NCBI GenBank assembly: GCA_029959195.1
Contig: CP114125.1
Span: 1,240,001 to 1,304,000, forward strand
Source of the DNA: Dictyophora rubrovolvata
Taxonomy: Eukaryota; Basidiomycota; Agaricomycetes; Phallales; Phallaceae
Direction of reading: 5' to 3'
Length of the DNA stretch: 64,000 nucleotides
Positions 38,331 to 48,289 of the stretch are shown here, piece by piece; position 1 is the first letter of the stretch; each line of letters opens with the position of its first letter. The notes beneath the pieces are model-generated. The model was not told where the DNA came from, did not search any database, and was given only the letters and a program-made list of their open reading frames with translations. The position numbers and the translations under genes are program-made.

Positions 38331-38536
38331 ATGCGACCCGAACTTGAACTCAAACTTGGACCCGAATGGAGGTGAGAAAACTATCATATCATTTCTTCAA
38401 ATAAGATGGCTGAACAAGAAAAAACAAACAAAACAGGACGCCTTTAGGAATCCCCCACCCTCGTTCACTCACACCTGGCGGTTTAGGCCCTGTTAATCAA
38501 CATCCTACCCAAGTCCCATCTCTGCCACTCTCTATC

Positions 38537-40096
38537 ATGTCTATTTCCACCCCCACTTCAACACCCACCACTTCACCCACCCCAACGTCATCACCCTCCT
38601 CGCTCTCGCTCTCCTCACTCAATTGGACCTTTGAGCCCATCTCGGACGCAACAACCTGCAAAAACGTATCCATCAACTGGGGTATCTTCAACTCCCCATC
38701 CAATCTTAGTGCTATCTTCACCTCCATCTCCTCATCGACCATTGACTTGACCATCACAATATTCGGTTATGGCTCTTCAAACATATCGGTCCCGTTGAAA
38801 TCCCGCGGCAGTGCAGAGCAGGTACTGGGAGGTCCGATGAATATAATGTGGTTCGCAGATGTTCCGGCGGGGTTTTATGGCATTGCTGGTTTTGCTACGG
38901 CTGATGGTGAACAAACAAGTTCGACTTCGGCTAACACAGCACCTTCTATCGAAACCGCATTCACTGTCCATCAGGGCGCTGATACATCATGTATCCCATC
39001 CGGTTCCGGTTCCAGCTCCAACTCTGACTCCGACTCTCAAACAGGGGCTCAACCGCATTCGCACTCGAGCTCAAATGCAGGGGCAATAGCAGGTGGAGTA
39101 GTCGGCGGAATTCTTGCACTTGCACTCTTAACAGCTGGCCTGCTTTTCTTCTTCAAACGACGACAGCAACATCGTCATCGACGTCGTGCTTCTTCTTCAG
39201 GTGACAGAGACGGGCACAACGGCAAGGGATGGAACGGTCTTACTTCAGTTGGATCTATCAATACTCCGAGTGCTGTACTTGCAAGAGACGACGCATTCGA
39301 AAAAAGACCGTCGTTATCTTCGATTCCTCCACCTTATCATGCACAACCGACCATAGAACCCTTCTCAAATATGCTAGTCCAAGAGCCGGGATCACCACCC
39401 GGTTCACCTGCATCCGTCGAACTAGCCAACCTCCCACTTCGAAGACCTACGGTGGGTACAGTCGGTACCGCAGCATCAAGAAGAAGCACGAGCGGAACAA
39501 CAACGCACAGTCTAAATCCAATTTCGGACCCATTTGCAACACCTATAATACCCGGTACACCCCGCGCTACGAGCAGCATTGGACATAACCCAGGATCAAG
39601 ATCCGGCTCTGGGTCAGAAGCAGAGTTTGACGGTGGAGAAGGGTATGACACGCCATCGGATACGTCATCCACGAAGCAGCGTGCGCCTATGGCGTTGTAC
39701 GCCGGCTCTTCCGGTCTAACGCCAGCCTCGGCCAAACGCGTCTCGCACCACTCTCGTAAACCTGTTCCGGCATATGACGAGTTAAATCTGACGTCGGAGG
39801 AAAAAGAGGCTTTGGGTGCCGCTCGTCGCGCTGGTGGTGGTGATACGAGAGAGGATCATGATAACGATGATGATGTTTCTCAAAAATCTCTTTCGCCGCT
39901 CTCGGTTCAGTCGCCGTTGTCGTTGCATGCTAATGCCAACATCCCTAACAATAACAGCGCTAACGCCACTGAAGAATCAACAGACCATGAACACGCACTT
40001 AATCTTTTTAAGAATCTTCGTTCCAAGTCGAGCGGGCATATGAAAAGCGAGGCATATGTACATTATTTGATTCCCGATCCGCCTATGGGGAATTGA
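38537..40096 (+). CDS. SKG6-like single-pass membrane protein
   Basis: 519 residues from the ATG at 38537. The layout is a Ser/Thr/Pro-rich N-terminus, an extracellular-type domain (LNWTFEPISDATTCKNVSIN, with one Cys in each half: TTCKN and TSCIP), a Ser-rich linker, and one membrane segment at about 181-206 (AGAIAGGVVGGILALALLTA) followed by the stop-transfer KRRQQHRHRRR. A long, disordered Ser/Pro-rich cytosolic tail ends HYLIPDPPMGN. This is the general layout of SKG6/AXL2-like proteins of mushrooms. No signal peptide is visible. An upstream exon (ATG at 38331, MRPELELKLGPEWR, intron about 38371-38437) would join in frame and add about 47 residues, also without a signal peptide. I kept the downstream ATG. 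Role unknown. Confidence 0.8.
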   Translation: MSISTPTSTPTTSPTPTSSPSSLSLSSLNWTFEPISDATTCKNVSINWGIFNSPSNLSAIFTSISSSTIDLTITIFGYGSSNISVPLKSRGSAEQVLGGPMNIMWFADVPAGFYGIAGFATADGEQTSSTSANTAPSIETAFTVHQGADTSCIPSGSGSSSNSDSDSQTGAQPHSHSSSNAGAIAGGVVGGILALALLTAGLLFFFKRRQQHRHRRRASSSGDRDGHNGKGWNGLTSVGSINTPSAVLARDDAFEKRPSLSSIPPPYHAQPTIEPFSNMLVQEPGSPPGSPASVELANLPLRRPTVGTVGTAASRRSTSGTTTHSLNPISDPFATPIIPGTPRATSSIGHNPGSRSGSGSEAEFDGGEGYDTPSDTSSTKQRAPMALYAGSSGLTPASAKRVSHHSRKPVPAYDELNLTSEEKEALGAARRAGGGDTREDHDNDDDVSQKSLSPLSVQSPLSLHANANIPNNNSANATEESTDHEHALNLFKNLRSKSSGHMKSEAYVHYLIPDPPMGN

Positions 40097-40839
40097 GGGG
40101 GTAGTGGTGAAGACCTAGGCGATGAAGTTGGGTTGTCAATTTTAGAGGTGTAAACATGACATAAAATCAGGAAATGGACATTGGCCGGGTTGTATTGTGT
40201 GTTTCCAATGCGTGTGTAAATATTTTTTCTCCTTTCTTTTTGATTTATTCTTTGCCATCGTCGATGACGAAAACACAACGACGGGTTCTTCTTTTCCTTT
40301 CATCCCCCTATTCTTCGATTCAATTCGACTTGTATTACTTCTCTTTTAGCATACATATGTAGGTGTGTCATTCTCACTTCAACATTAATCCAAATTTTCC
40401 TACCACCATTGGCAATTACCTTTGTTTTTATTTGTACACCCCATTTCATTACATTGCACCACCTTCCAGGTACTTTTCCACTCCTGTCCCGCCAGCTGAT
40501 AAGTAAATGTCGGACGTCGGCTGGACAATTTACACAGGTTATGACAAAAAATATAATATTGATATTGTACGACCCGACTTGTTACCTTTCCCTATTTTGC
40601 TACTTCGATATGCTATGTTACGTATCCGTATTTGACCATTTGTGTAAAATATACATTTTCTCATTCAATTAGAGCAGTCTGTGACCTTGACCAAATCCTA
40701 TATCAATTCATGCGTACATGCTCGAGTTCATGACTTCGGGATTCAAATTGCGCAAAGAAAAACAAATATATACGGCAATAATACAAAAACACCATCCCTA
40801 TTAATACAGGCCCAGAAATACGAGACACCGCTTATACTC
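40097..40839. other. Intergenic between convergent genes
   Basis: The 3' flanks of the SKG6-like gene and of F-box gene E. No gene is seen. Confidence 0.5.
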
Positions 40840-42549
40840 CTAATTGTCGTAATCATGTTGCTTCAAAACAACGTCGACTCCCAATTCTCGCAAAGCAGAA
40901 ATCATTTCATCTGGACCTTCATCAGCATCCATGTCCTCGCACTCCGTTAATTCCAAGATCTCCGCTCCCGTCGACATAACCACGTCAAAAAGAACGTCGA
41001 ACGAGACAGTACAGAATGCCAAAATAAGCCTTTTAACTCGGAAACCGGCTGGTAGAGAAATTAACGCTTCGGTGCCGCAGTCGGTGAATGCAAGAGTACG
41101 AAGACAAGGGAACGCTCTTCGTGCATCAAACTTTGGCAAAGTGAAAATCCTCCATGCATAAAACCTTAGTATCAGGTGCTGTATGTAAGGCATGGCGTAG
41201 AACAGTTCGAGAATGGCAGAGTAATTGATTGGAGGGTCGAGACCTTCACATACGAATTCGAGTGGACTCCTGCCTGGGGGGTCAGACGATCCATGGTTAT
41301 CACTGACAGAGGTATGTCCGCGAATTACTAAATAATCCTCATGATCAGAAATGTCTAGAAATTGATATTTTGAGAAATGGGAGAATGCCCCTGGTGGAAC
41401 CGCTCCGAAAATTTGGAAAGGATGGGAGCCAGTGGTAGTTTCATCGGAAGGTCCACAAAGCTTGAGGTCATAAATCAGCAGAAACGAAGATAATGCTCCA
41501 AGGGTTCGGATGCACCATGCAAACTGCCAAATGTAGTCATAGCTTGAGGGACCCCGTGCTTCTAATTCAAGTTCGGTAAGATTAGGAAGGTCTAATCCGT
41601 GAATTGTCCCCAGGCTTGTTGATGTCGTTGGCGCAAATGTTGTCTTGATTCCAAAGAGATAGTCATGAATATTCAGGCTAAGGACCTTCAGAGAAGAACA
41701 GTTTGAGAGAAAAGATAGAAGTTGGGAAAGAGTAGGTATGTTTGTTGGAACTCTCAATGTAAAGCGTGTTAATTTGTTGTGCGGAAGTTTGAGCCATGGT
41801 GAATCCAATCCGTGAAGTGTGATTTCCCGAAGACAAGAGTTGTCTATTAGATATGTTAATGGTGGTGGTACTAGCCTATATTCATCAATACTCAGTCTGG
41901 ATAGGACGATAGTTAAGTGTCGTAGTTGAAGTGGTAGTGATATAGAGTCTTGGATGGCATGATAAAGTGAGATGAAGGCGGTGTATGTGGTGCGTACGTC
42001 CAAAGAACATAAGCGAGACAGAATGAGTTTCGCGTGAGATACGAAGTACGAGTTTGATGGTGCTTTTTCGAAACTGGTAGGGTGAGAGAACCTATTCCAT
42101 GTTAGCGTGAGGGGAGCATTCTGTGACCTTTTCATGAATAAATCCGTAATTGAAGGAGCATTGCCTAGGTCTACAAATGCCCATAAAACCGGCCATTGCA
42201 AGGCGAGTTCCCTCCAGTGGTGGGATACGTGCGAAATGACTAGGGCAGTTGTTTTAGAAGACGGACAATAAACTACCAGCGTGAAGATGATGTAGAGTAT
42301 ATCCGGTCCAAGTTTGTTTATCGCAAGCCTGAAGTTGCGAACGTTGTTCAGTCGAGAATTGATGAAGAAAAGACTTCGTTGTGTTCGGTGTATGGCTTCT
42401 AAGGACCATTTCTCTGATTTTGTCCTATCGGTAATCCTGTTAGCGAGACTGCGAGTATTCTAGAAGAGTATTTACTCTATTTCATTGTTGAGCTCACGGA
42501 GGTGTGGCCATATTGGTTTGTCATCGTCCTGTTGCTGGGCCATGGCCAT
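40840..42549 (-). CDS. F-box-like/LRR-like protein, family member E
   Basis: Exon 1 (42549-42476) encodes MAMAQQQDDDKPIWPHLREL. A 51-bp phase-2 intron leads to exon 2 (42424-40840), 552 residues in total. The lead-in reads EKWSLEAIHRTQRSLFFI. The F-box-like core is INKLGPDILYIIFTLVVY, then ISHVSHHWRELALQWPVLWA, where Ser replaces the usual Cys of SHVC. The LRR-like body has LDSPWLKLPHNKLTRFTL and LLSFLSNCSSLKVLSL. The C-terminus reads DEMISALRELGVDVVLKQHD. The two in-frame ATGs at the start (42549 and 42543) differ by two residues. It lies on the strand opposite to A-D, and the frame is intact. Confidence 0.85.
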
Positions 42550-42663
42550 AGCATGAGAATCAGGGATAAACGGTACGAAGCGCCTGTGGCAGTGTCACTG
42601 AATCCCAGCACCGTTCAAATGAGCGACTAGCTCAGCCAGAAAGCTTCAAATTATATAATCGTT

Positions 42664-42912
42664 TTAACCATATCTGGCACATCTTGATTTAATATGGGAG
42701 CTTGACGAGGGAGCCAGCGAGACCTTGATTGATAATCCTGTCACGTCATGGCGAGTGTCCCGGCTATAAATTAACTTCAAAGTGTCAGCTCCCGTCTTCA
42801 GAACCACGCGAGAGAAAGGCGGGAATGATACAACCTGTGATTCCGAATTTCTAACCGGCTTTTGGACCTGGATTCCAGTAGGTACCTTCGAGGATAAACG
42901 TCTTCTCCGCAC
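42664..42912 (-). pseudogene. F-box family relic (C-terminal piece)
   Basis: An isolated minus-strand reading VPTGIQVQKPV, then FSRVVLKTGADTLKLIYSRD. It resembles the last strand pair of the F-box proteins (LPTGLRLKTL, then IVLKTGVEVLELKD in gene C). Nothing upstream of this piece is recognisable. It lies just upstream of gene E on the same strand. It is an old remnant, and the match is short. Confidence 0.4.
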
Positions 42913-43573
42913 GGTATTCGCGCAATCACCACGTGGGAGTGAGAAGAACAGCTAACCTTTCGCAAATGGCGTGACATTGTCTATGTCACGAGAGTTCTCA
43001 CCTGCACATGAGTCGTTCATCTCCATCCCTTGCCTTTTTGGTTATGTGTTTGGACTTTGGGTTAACCGGGCCCGAGGAAAGTAAAATTTTACCATAATCA
43101 AGCTCTGTATGTCAGGTTCTCTTATTCGTTTGACTTTTTTTTTTTTCGTTATATAATAAGCTGCCAGCTCGCGACATGTCGATAGCTCGAAACAAGGTAG
43201 TTTTACACAATGACGCTATCTTTGCTCGTCGCATGGCTTCCTAATAATTGTATGTAGACCTTTTCCACTGCAGAAGTTTTGTCAAACATAATGCTCGCGC
43301 ACGGTCTCATTCTGCTAGAACTAGTATATGATACCTTTTCTGCTGTGATCCGGATCCCAATGAATCTCCTCGTGAATCTGAGTCGTGTCAGGGTCTTTAC
43401 CGAAGCATATGCATGTCTCACCCAGTTCTGGTTTAAAGTGAAACATGCTAATAAGACGAGGTCCATTGCCCATGCTCACAGCGCTATTATAAGATAATTA
43501 GTTTCTATTTCCGCCACAACTGTTTGAAATTGAACGTTCTTGTATAGGCGTCTAACACACTGTCTTCTTTCTC
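42913..43573. other. Intergenic
   Basis: AT-rich. Overlapping opposite-strand frames at 43203-43497 have no motif. Contains the presumed promoter of the gene at 43574. Confidence 0.45.
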
Positions 43574-44298
43574 ATGAACGACGACGACATACAAAGCGTC
43601 TCCGGACTCTCCATTGCACCATCCACTTACACTATGGTTGAGGGTCGTAGTAATGAGTCACCCGCCCTTCCATCTATTGCCACCTATGCCGCCGACCACT
43701 CCACATCACCACTTAAACATAATCCAATAGCTACTAAGGCTGCCCCTGTGGCAAGACAGATTCCTCGCCTCCGATTAACTTTACCTGCCCTCGACGACAC
43801 TGGACGAGACCGTCATGCTATCGTGCCTTTCCCATCTTCCTATGAAGTAAGTTATTAGTTATGTACAATACTTATTAGCTGCGCTCGTTTACATGGATGA
43901 ATACATAGGATACTGTTAATGTCGCACTAAATATTTTCAGTGAATATTCGAACCAGCTCAGCCACGAAAACATTCGTTTGCGGTACAGAGATTGCACGCG
44001 TGAGGGAGTTTGGATATGGGCCGACGTTCAACCGTCTACCTGGACCCTTTTAGTACAGCCTGACGATGAAGTGGGCGTTTTCCCTAAACAACTACCCCTT
44101 CCGGAAGTTTCAGAATGGTCATTCATCAATGCTAGAATCAACGTCACTTATGGAAAACGTCGAGGGTCTACGGTGGATTGGAGCCCTCTCCTCTCTGCTG
44201 CTACTATAGACAGGCCAAGGACTTTCGAGGTGAGGATAGATGGTCTGCGCAAGCTTGTCAATACTAACTACTTCATAAGGAAGCAAAGAAGGCTATAG
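43574..44298 (+). CDS. Conserved-looking hypothetical protein, 220 residues
   Basis: Two exons (43574-43846 and 43909-44298) joined by a 62-bp phase-0 intron with clean gtaagt and catag ends. The N-terminal 75 residues are disordered and Ser/Pro-rich (NDDDIQSVSGLSIAPSTYT). The C-terminal part looks folded (NVALNIFSEYSNQL, LRYRDCTREGVWIWADVQPS, DDEVGVFPKQLPLPEVSEW and FINARINVTYGKRRGSTVDW). No signal peptide or membrane segment is seen. I do not recognise the family. It sits alone between F-box genes E and F. Confidence 0.65.
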
Positions 44299-45545
44299 CT
44301 GTCTTGATGATTACGCCATCAGTTTATATAGGAATACCACGAGAGAGTGGTGAGTTCAATGTTTAATGAAAGAGATGGGAAATGGATTGATTTGAACATC
44401 TATTGTAGAAGAGGAATTTTTAAAGAAGAGATTTCGCTTCTTTCGCTTCACAAGCATGCGGAATGACAAGTATACAACAGATTGGTGGGTGGAGTTTCCT
44501 CCCGTGGCCTATAAAAACGATAATGTGTGGAGGGCTCTTGTTCCTGATCCTGGCATGATTATAGGAGTCATGCTTGACTAGTACATAGGTTAAATATAGA
44601 TCTGCCCGTGTCCCCATTAGTATAAATGAATAGATGATATAACAAATTTGTACTTGCCGCAGCTTATATGGGAGTTAGTAGACTCATGTAACAGTATTTT
44701 CATAAATGATACGAAAGGAATTCCAGGCTCATCTCCATAATGATTCAGACTCATATCCTTCATAGAACTTTGGGTCACGTTCATTTCCACCGTTTGTCCC
44801 TTACATGGCTGAGGAACTCTGTCGACACTTCACCTTAATTGGTGGCCGGAACCATCCTTCAAACTGGGTATATACAACGTTGATAAATGTGATGCATGTA
44901 TGCATGCTCTTAAAATTGGATTATTCAAAAGTGTTGGGGCGACTTGGATTCTCAAAAAATATTCACAAGTAAGCGGCATATCAAGAGCTAAGATAATGCC
45001 GGCATTACTACGGAAGAGTATGAAAATCTTGAACATGTTCTTGCTTTCGAGAAAATCGAGAAAAACAATCTCCCTCTCATTGGAAAACGGTGGGTGATCC
45101 TATTCAGTGACCGATAAATGACCTGAGGGTCTGACACTAATGCCGGTTTTCGCCTAATAATATCACTAGCTCAGTTTGAGCCTAGCTGCAGCTGCAGCTG
45201 CATGCATGCAGTAAAAATAGGAAAGCTTCCTAAAACACGTCCAAATTGAAAAATCCTGAAAACGTCTGGCGCTCTAAGGATTTGATGGAGGAACTGGCGT
45301 CTCGTGAGTCATTGGCTGGAGTCTGACATCGGGCGGTAGGGCCGCTGGCCGCTGCGTCTGCATATGCATGCGGCAAGGAGTATCTCCATTGACAGTGTAC
45401 GACGGCCAAACACGTTTTTTTCTAGGGCATGACAAGAAATTACCTTACTCGTGACACACTGCACGCGACTCAATTACGTCCCTTGACTCGTCTGATACTC
45501 GACGACTTTCGTAATGTACATGTACTTATCCGTAAAGAAATCTAT
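44299..45545. other. Intergenic with small repeats
   Basis: No gene is supported. A short perfect tandem run of ctgcag/gctgca followed by catgcatgcag lies at 45185-45211. Confidence 0.5.
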
Positions 45546-47346
45546 TTACCTCCATAACACACTTTGAAGGAAGGCATGCAGCTCGGACTCGTCAAAACCT
45601 TGACTTGAATCATCAAATCCCCTTTCGCGAAAAGCAGACCAAACTTGTTCGTGTCTATCGAATGTCATACTTCTCCGATCTTGAATCGTGGCAGTTCTTG
45701 TTGCTTCCAATACCTCGACACCCATAGTTATAACTACATAAAAAAGAGCCTCGGATGATACGTTACAAGACTCTCCAAGAATAAGCTTTTTGAATCGTAA
45801 GCCGTCTGGTAACGAATTCAAGTCATCAGTGGTAAACCTGACCAACCCGAGGGTATGAAGACAAGGAAACGCGTCTTGAATATTTGGCCATAAAGTGAGA
45901 ATATTCCATGCATCGTATTCCAATTTAAGGTGATGTATTCGGGGCATGGCCTGGACCAAAGCACGAACGGGGAGATAATTAATTAGCTCGAGATGCTGAT
46001 AATCGATGACAAGTGGACATGAATTGTCCGATCCACGATCGCTGCATGCAGATATATCGCCATAAATTTTGAAATAGCCTCTACGTGGACGAATGATTAT
46101 AGCTAAATATTGATAATTTGATAAAGAGGGGAATAGTCCTGGTCGAACCGCCTCTAAAATTTGGAAAGGCGCGGATGATGAAGTTGGTTTCACTGTCGTC
46201 TCTTGTTGATTGTCCAAATAAGCTCCTTCAGGGCGTTCGTAAGGATCGACATTGTAACACAGTTTGAACTGAGACAACTTGAACGTTCCCAAGATTTCGA
46301 TGAACCTGGAAAACCGCCGAATAAAGCCAAGACTTGAGGGTCCCCGCGCTCCGAATCCGAGTCTGGTAAGATTGACAAAGCCTAGTTTGTCCATCGGCGG
46401 GTCCGTTGACGTTGTAACGTCAAAGATAGTTTGTACACCGTGCCGGTCCTGGCCTTGAAGCTCAAGCTCCAACACTTTTAGAGAAGGACAATTGGACAGA
46501 AAAGCACGGAACTGGGAGAGAGATGGTGGGTTTATATATTTCAATGTGAGATTAATTTGTTGTGTGGGAGCTGGAGCTTTGGTAAGTCCAAACCTTCAAG
46601 TTGGATTACTCGGAGACAAGAGTTGTCTATTAAGCATGCTAGTGGTGCTGGCTTAGCTTCGTCATCGTCATCGTCATCCTCGGTAGTACGTTCTGAATCA
46701 TTGAATATGCGGATATTCAAGTGTTGCAGCTGAAGTGGTGGACATTTAGAGTTCTGGATAACCCGATTAAAGCAAGCAAAGTTGAAATGTGAAGTGTTAA
46801 TAATCAAAGAACACAAGCGAGATAGGATGGAATTTGCGTGAGATATGAAATACGATGTTGATGGCATTGCTCGGGGAAATATGAAACCGAATGGGGTGCC
46901 CGGACCGCATGAGAGCGTCAAGGGGGCATTCTGTGATCGCTTAATGAAAAGATCGAACATTGAAGAGCTGTAATTCGAAGCTACGAATGCCCATAAGACC
47001 GGCCATCCCAGTGCGGATTCTCTCCAATGATGGCATACGTGCGAAGTATTCAAAGCAGTCGTCCCAGGTGGGAACGAGCTATAAACAGCTAATGCGAAGA
47101 TATCGTAGAGTATATCTGGACTAGTTTTGTTTATCCCTATTTTGGAGTTGTGGACATTGTTCAATTGACGGATGATGGAATAAAAACTTTGTCGTGTTTG
47201 GTGTATGGTATCCAGACTCCATTTTTCTGAGTTTGTCCTAGTGATTGCATATTAATTCTATCAGCCATACTATTTGAGAAAAATATTTACTCTATTTCGT
47301 CTATGAGTTCAAGAAGACGCGGTATTTTGTTGTCGTACTGTTCCAT
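45546..47346 (-). pseudogene. F-box family member F, frameshifted
   Basis: Exon 1 (47346-47291) encodes MEQYDNKIPRLLELIDEI. A 53-bp phase-2 intron leads to exon 2 from 47237. The frame gives the lead-in EKWSLDTIHQTRQSFYSI, the F-box-like core INKTSPDILYDIFALAVY and SHVCHHWRESALGWPVLWA, and runs to LDLPKLQLPHNKL near 46545. There it ends at ISH. The rest (YINPPSLSQFRAFLSNC onward) continues in another frame to the TAA at 45546. Comparison with gene G shows seven missing bases exactly here. Otherwise both halves are well preserved, so loss is recent, or the gap is an assembly error. Confidence 0.75.
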
Positions 47347-48025
47347 GAACTGAGAACGTGTTAGACGGCTGAGTGCACGACGACACGCACCGCTTGAAGA
47401 TACAGCGACACTTCAGACAACACACCGTCCCAAAGATCCAATTGCTGAAAGATCGAAAAGCGACGAAAGTCCTTTTTGAATACATCAACAAAACAGGTCG
47501 CTTCATGCAAACACACGGAAAACTAGACGAACCAAAAGGGAGACAGAGAAGAAGAGGATGAAGCAGTACGGTGGGAACATCGATCCCCACGACACCTCAT
47601 TACGCGCCTGACGAGCGAAGAGTACACGAGAAATGACGCGAGACGGCCATCTCAACGAGTTAAAGTCCCGGCACATAGGGCTCAGCCCCCAGGGACTTAA
47701 TAGATTTACACACTAATAATGTTGGCATTACAGTGGATTCTGAAAATCAACATGCTTTCGAGCCGACCCCCCGAGAAAAGAAGAAAATATAATGATACAT
47801 CCTATCAAAACGACGCGTTTAAATATACATACTTTTTGAGACACTATTTCAGCGATTTTTCTATCGACTTATATTTATAAACCAGTTTATGAACTAGACC
47901 AACCTAAGACGAGAAAGGAACAAAGAACAAAACAAATATGGATACTAGGGAAGGAGTTGAGCATAATGAAAATCAAAGAAAATAAGCTCTCTATACACCA
48001 CGAAAGTCACAAGCCTCGACAACTA
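47347..48025. other. Intergenic
   Basis: No supported gene between F-box members F and G. Confidence 0.5.
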
Positions 48026-48277
48026 TCAATAAACTAAAGTACGAGGGCTGCATGGAGGTCGGGAAACCGGTGTAATTATCAAGGATGACAAATCCGGTTC
48101 GGACACAAACCAGTATTCTTCGTTAAGAACTCGATCCGCGTGAATTCTGGCGAGTGTATTTAGCTCAAAGAAACCAGCATACACGCGTTCCAGGAAGCCA
48201 TGACCGGTGATACGACGGGGATCACGAGTATAGACAGGGACGATGGGACTCGAAATGGAACGGCGATTTGTCACCAT
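48026..48277 (-). CDS. Small ORF of 83 residues, in frame just downstream of F-box gene G
   Basis: Starts at a true ATG (48277) and reads SSPIVPVYTRDPRRITGHGF, then LERVYAGFFELNTLARIHAD and VLNEEYWFVSEPDLSSL. The composition looks protein-like. It lies in the same frame as gene G, separated from its TGA-TGA end by only three sense codons. No other family member carries such a tail. It could be a captured 3' exon of another gene, a separate small gene, or chance. No family is recognised. Confidence 0.35.
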   Translation of the reverse strand: MVTNRRSISSPIVPVYTRDPRRITGHGFLERVYAGFFELNTLARIHADRVLNEEYWFVSEPDLSSLIITPVSRPPCSPRTLVY

Positions 48278-48289
48278 AGCTCGTCCTCA

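Noticed and set aside
37911-38331. Hydrophobic plus-strand frames upstream of the SKG6-like gene
   Set aside because: Produced by a pyrimidine-rich promoter tract that reads Phe/Leu/Val in any frame.
43203-43497. Overlapping opposite-strand frames of 70-90 codons
   Set aside because: Neither has splice signals or motifs. Mutual antisense frames of this size are common by chance.
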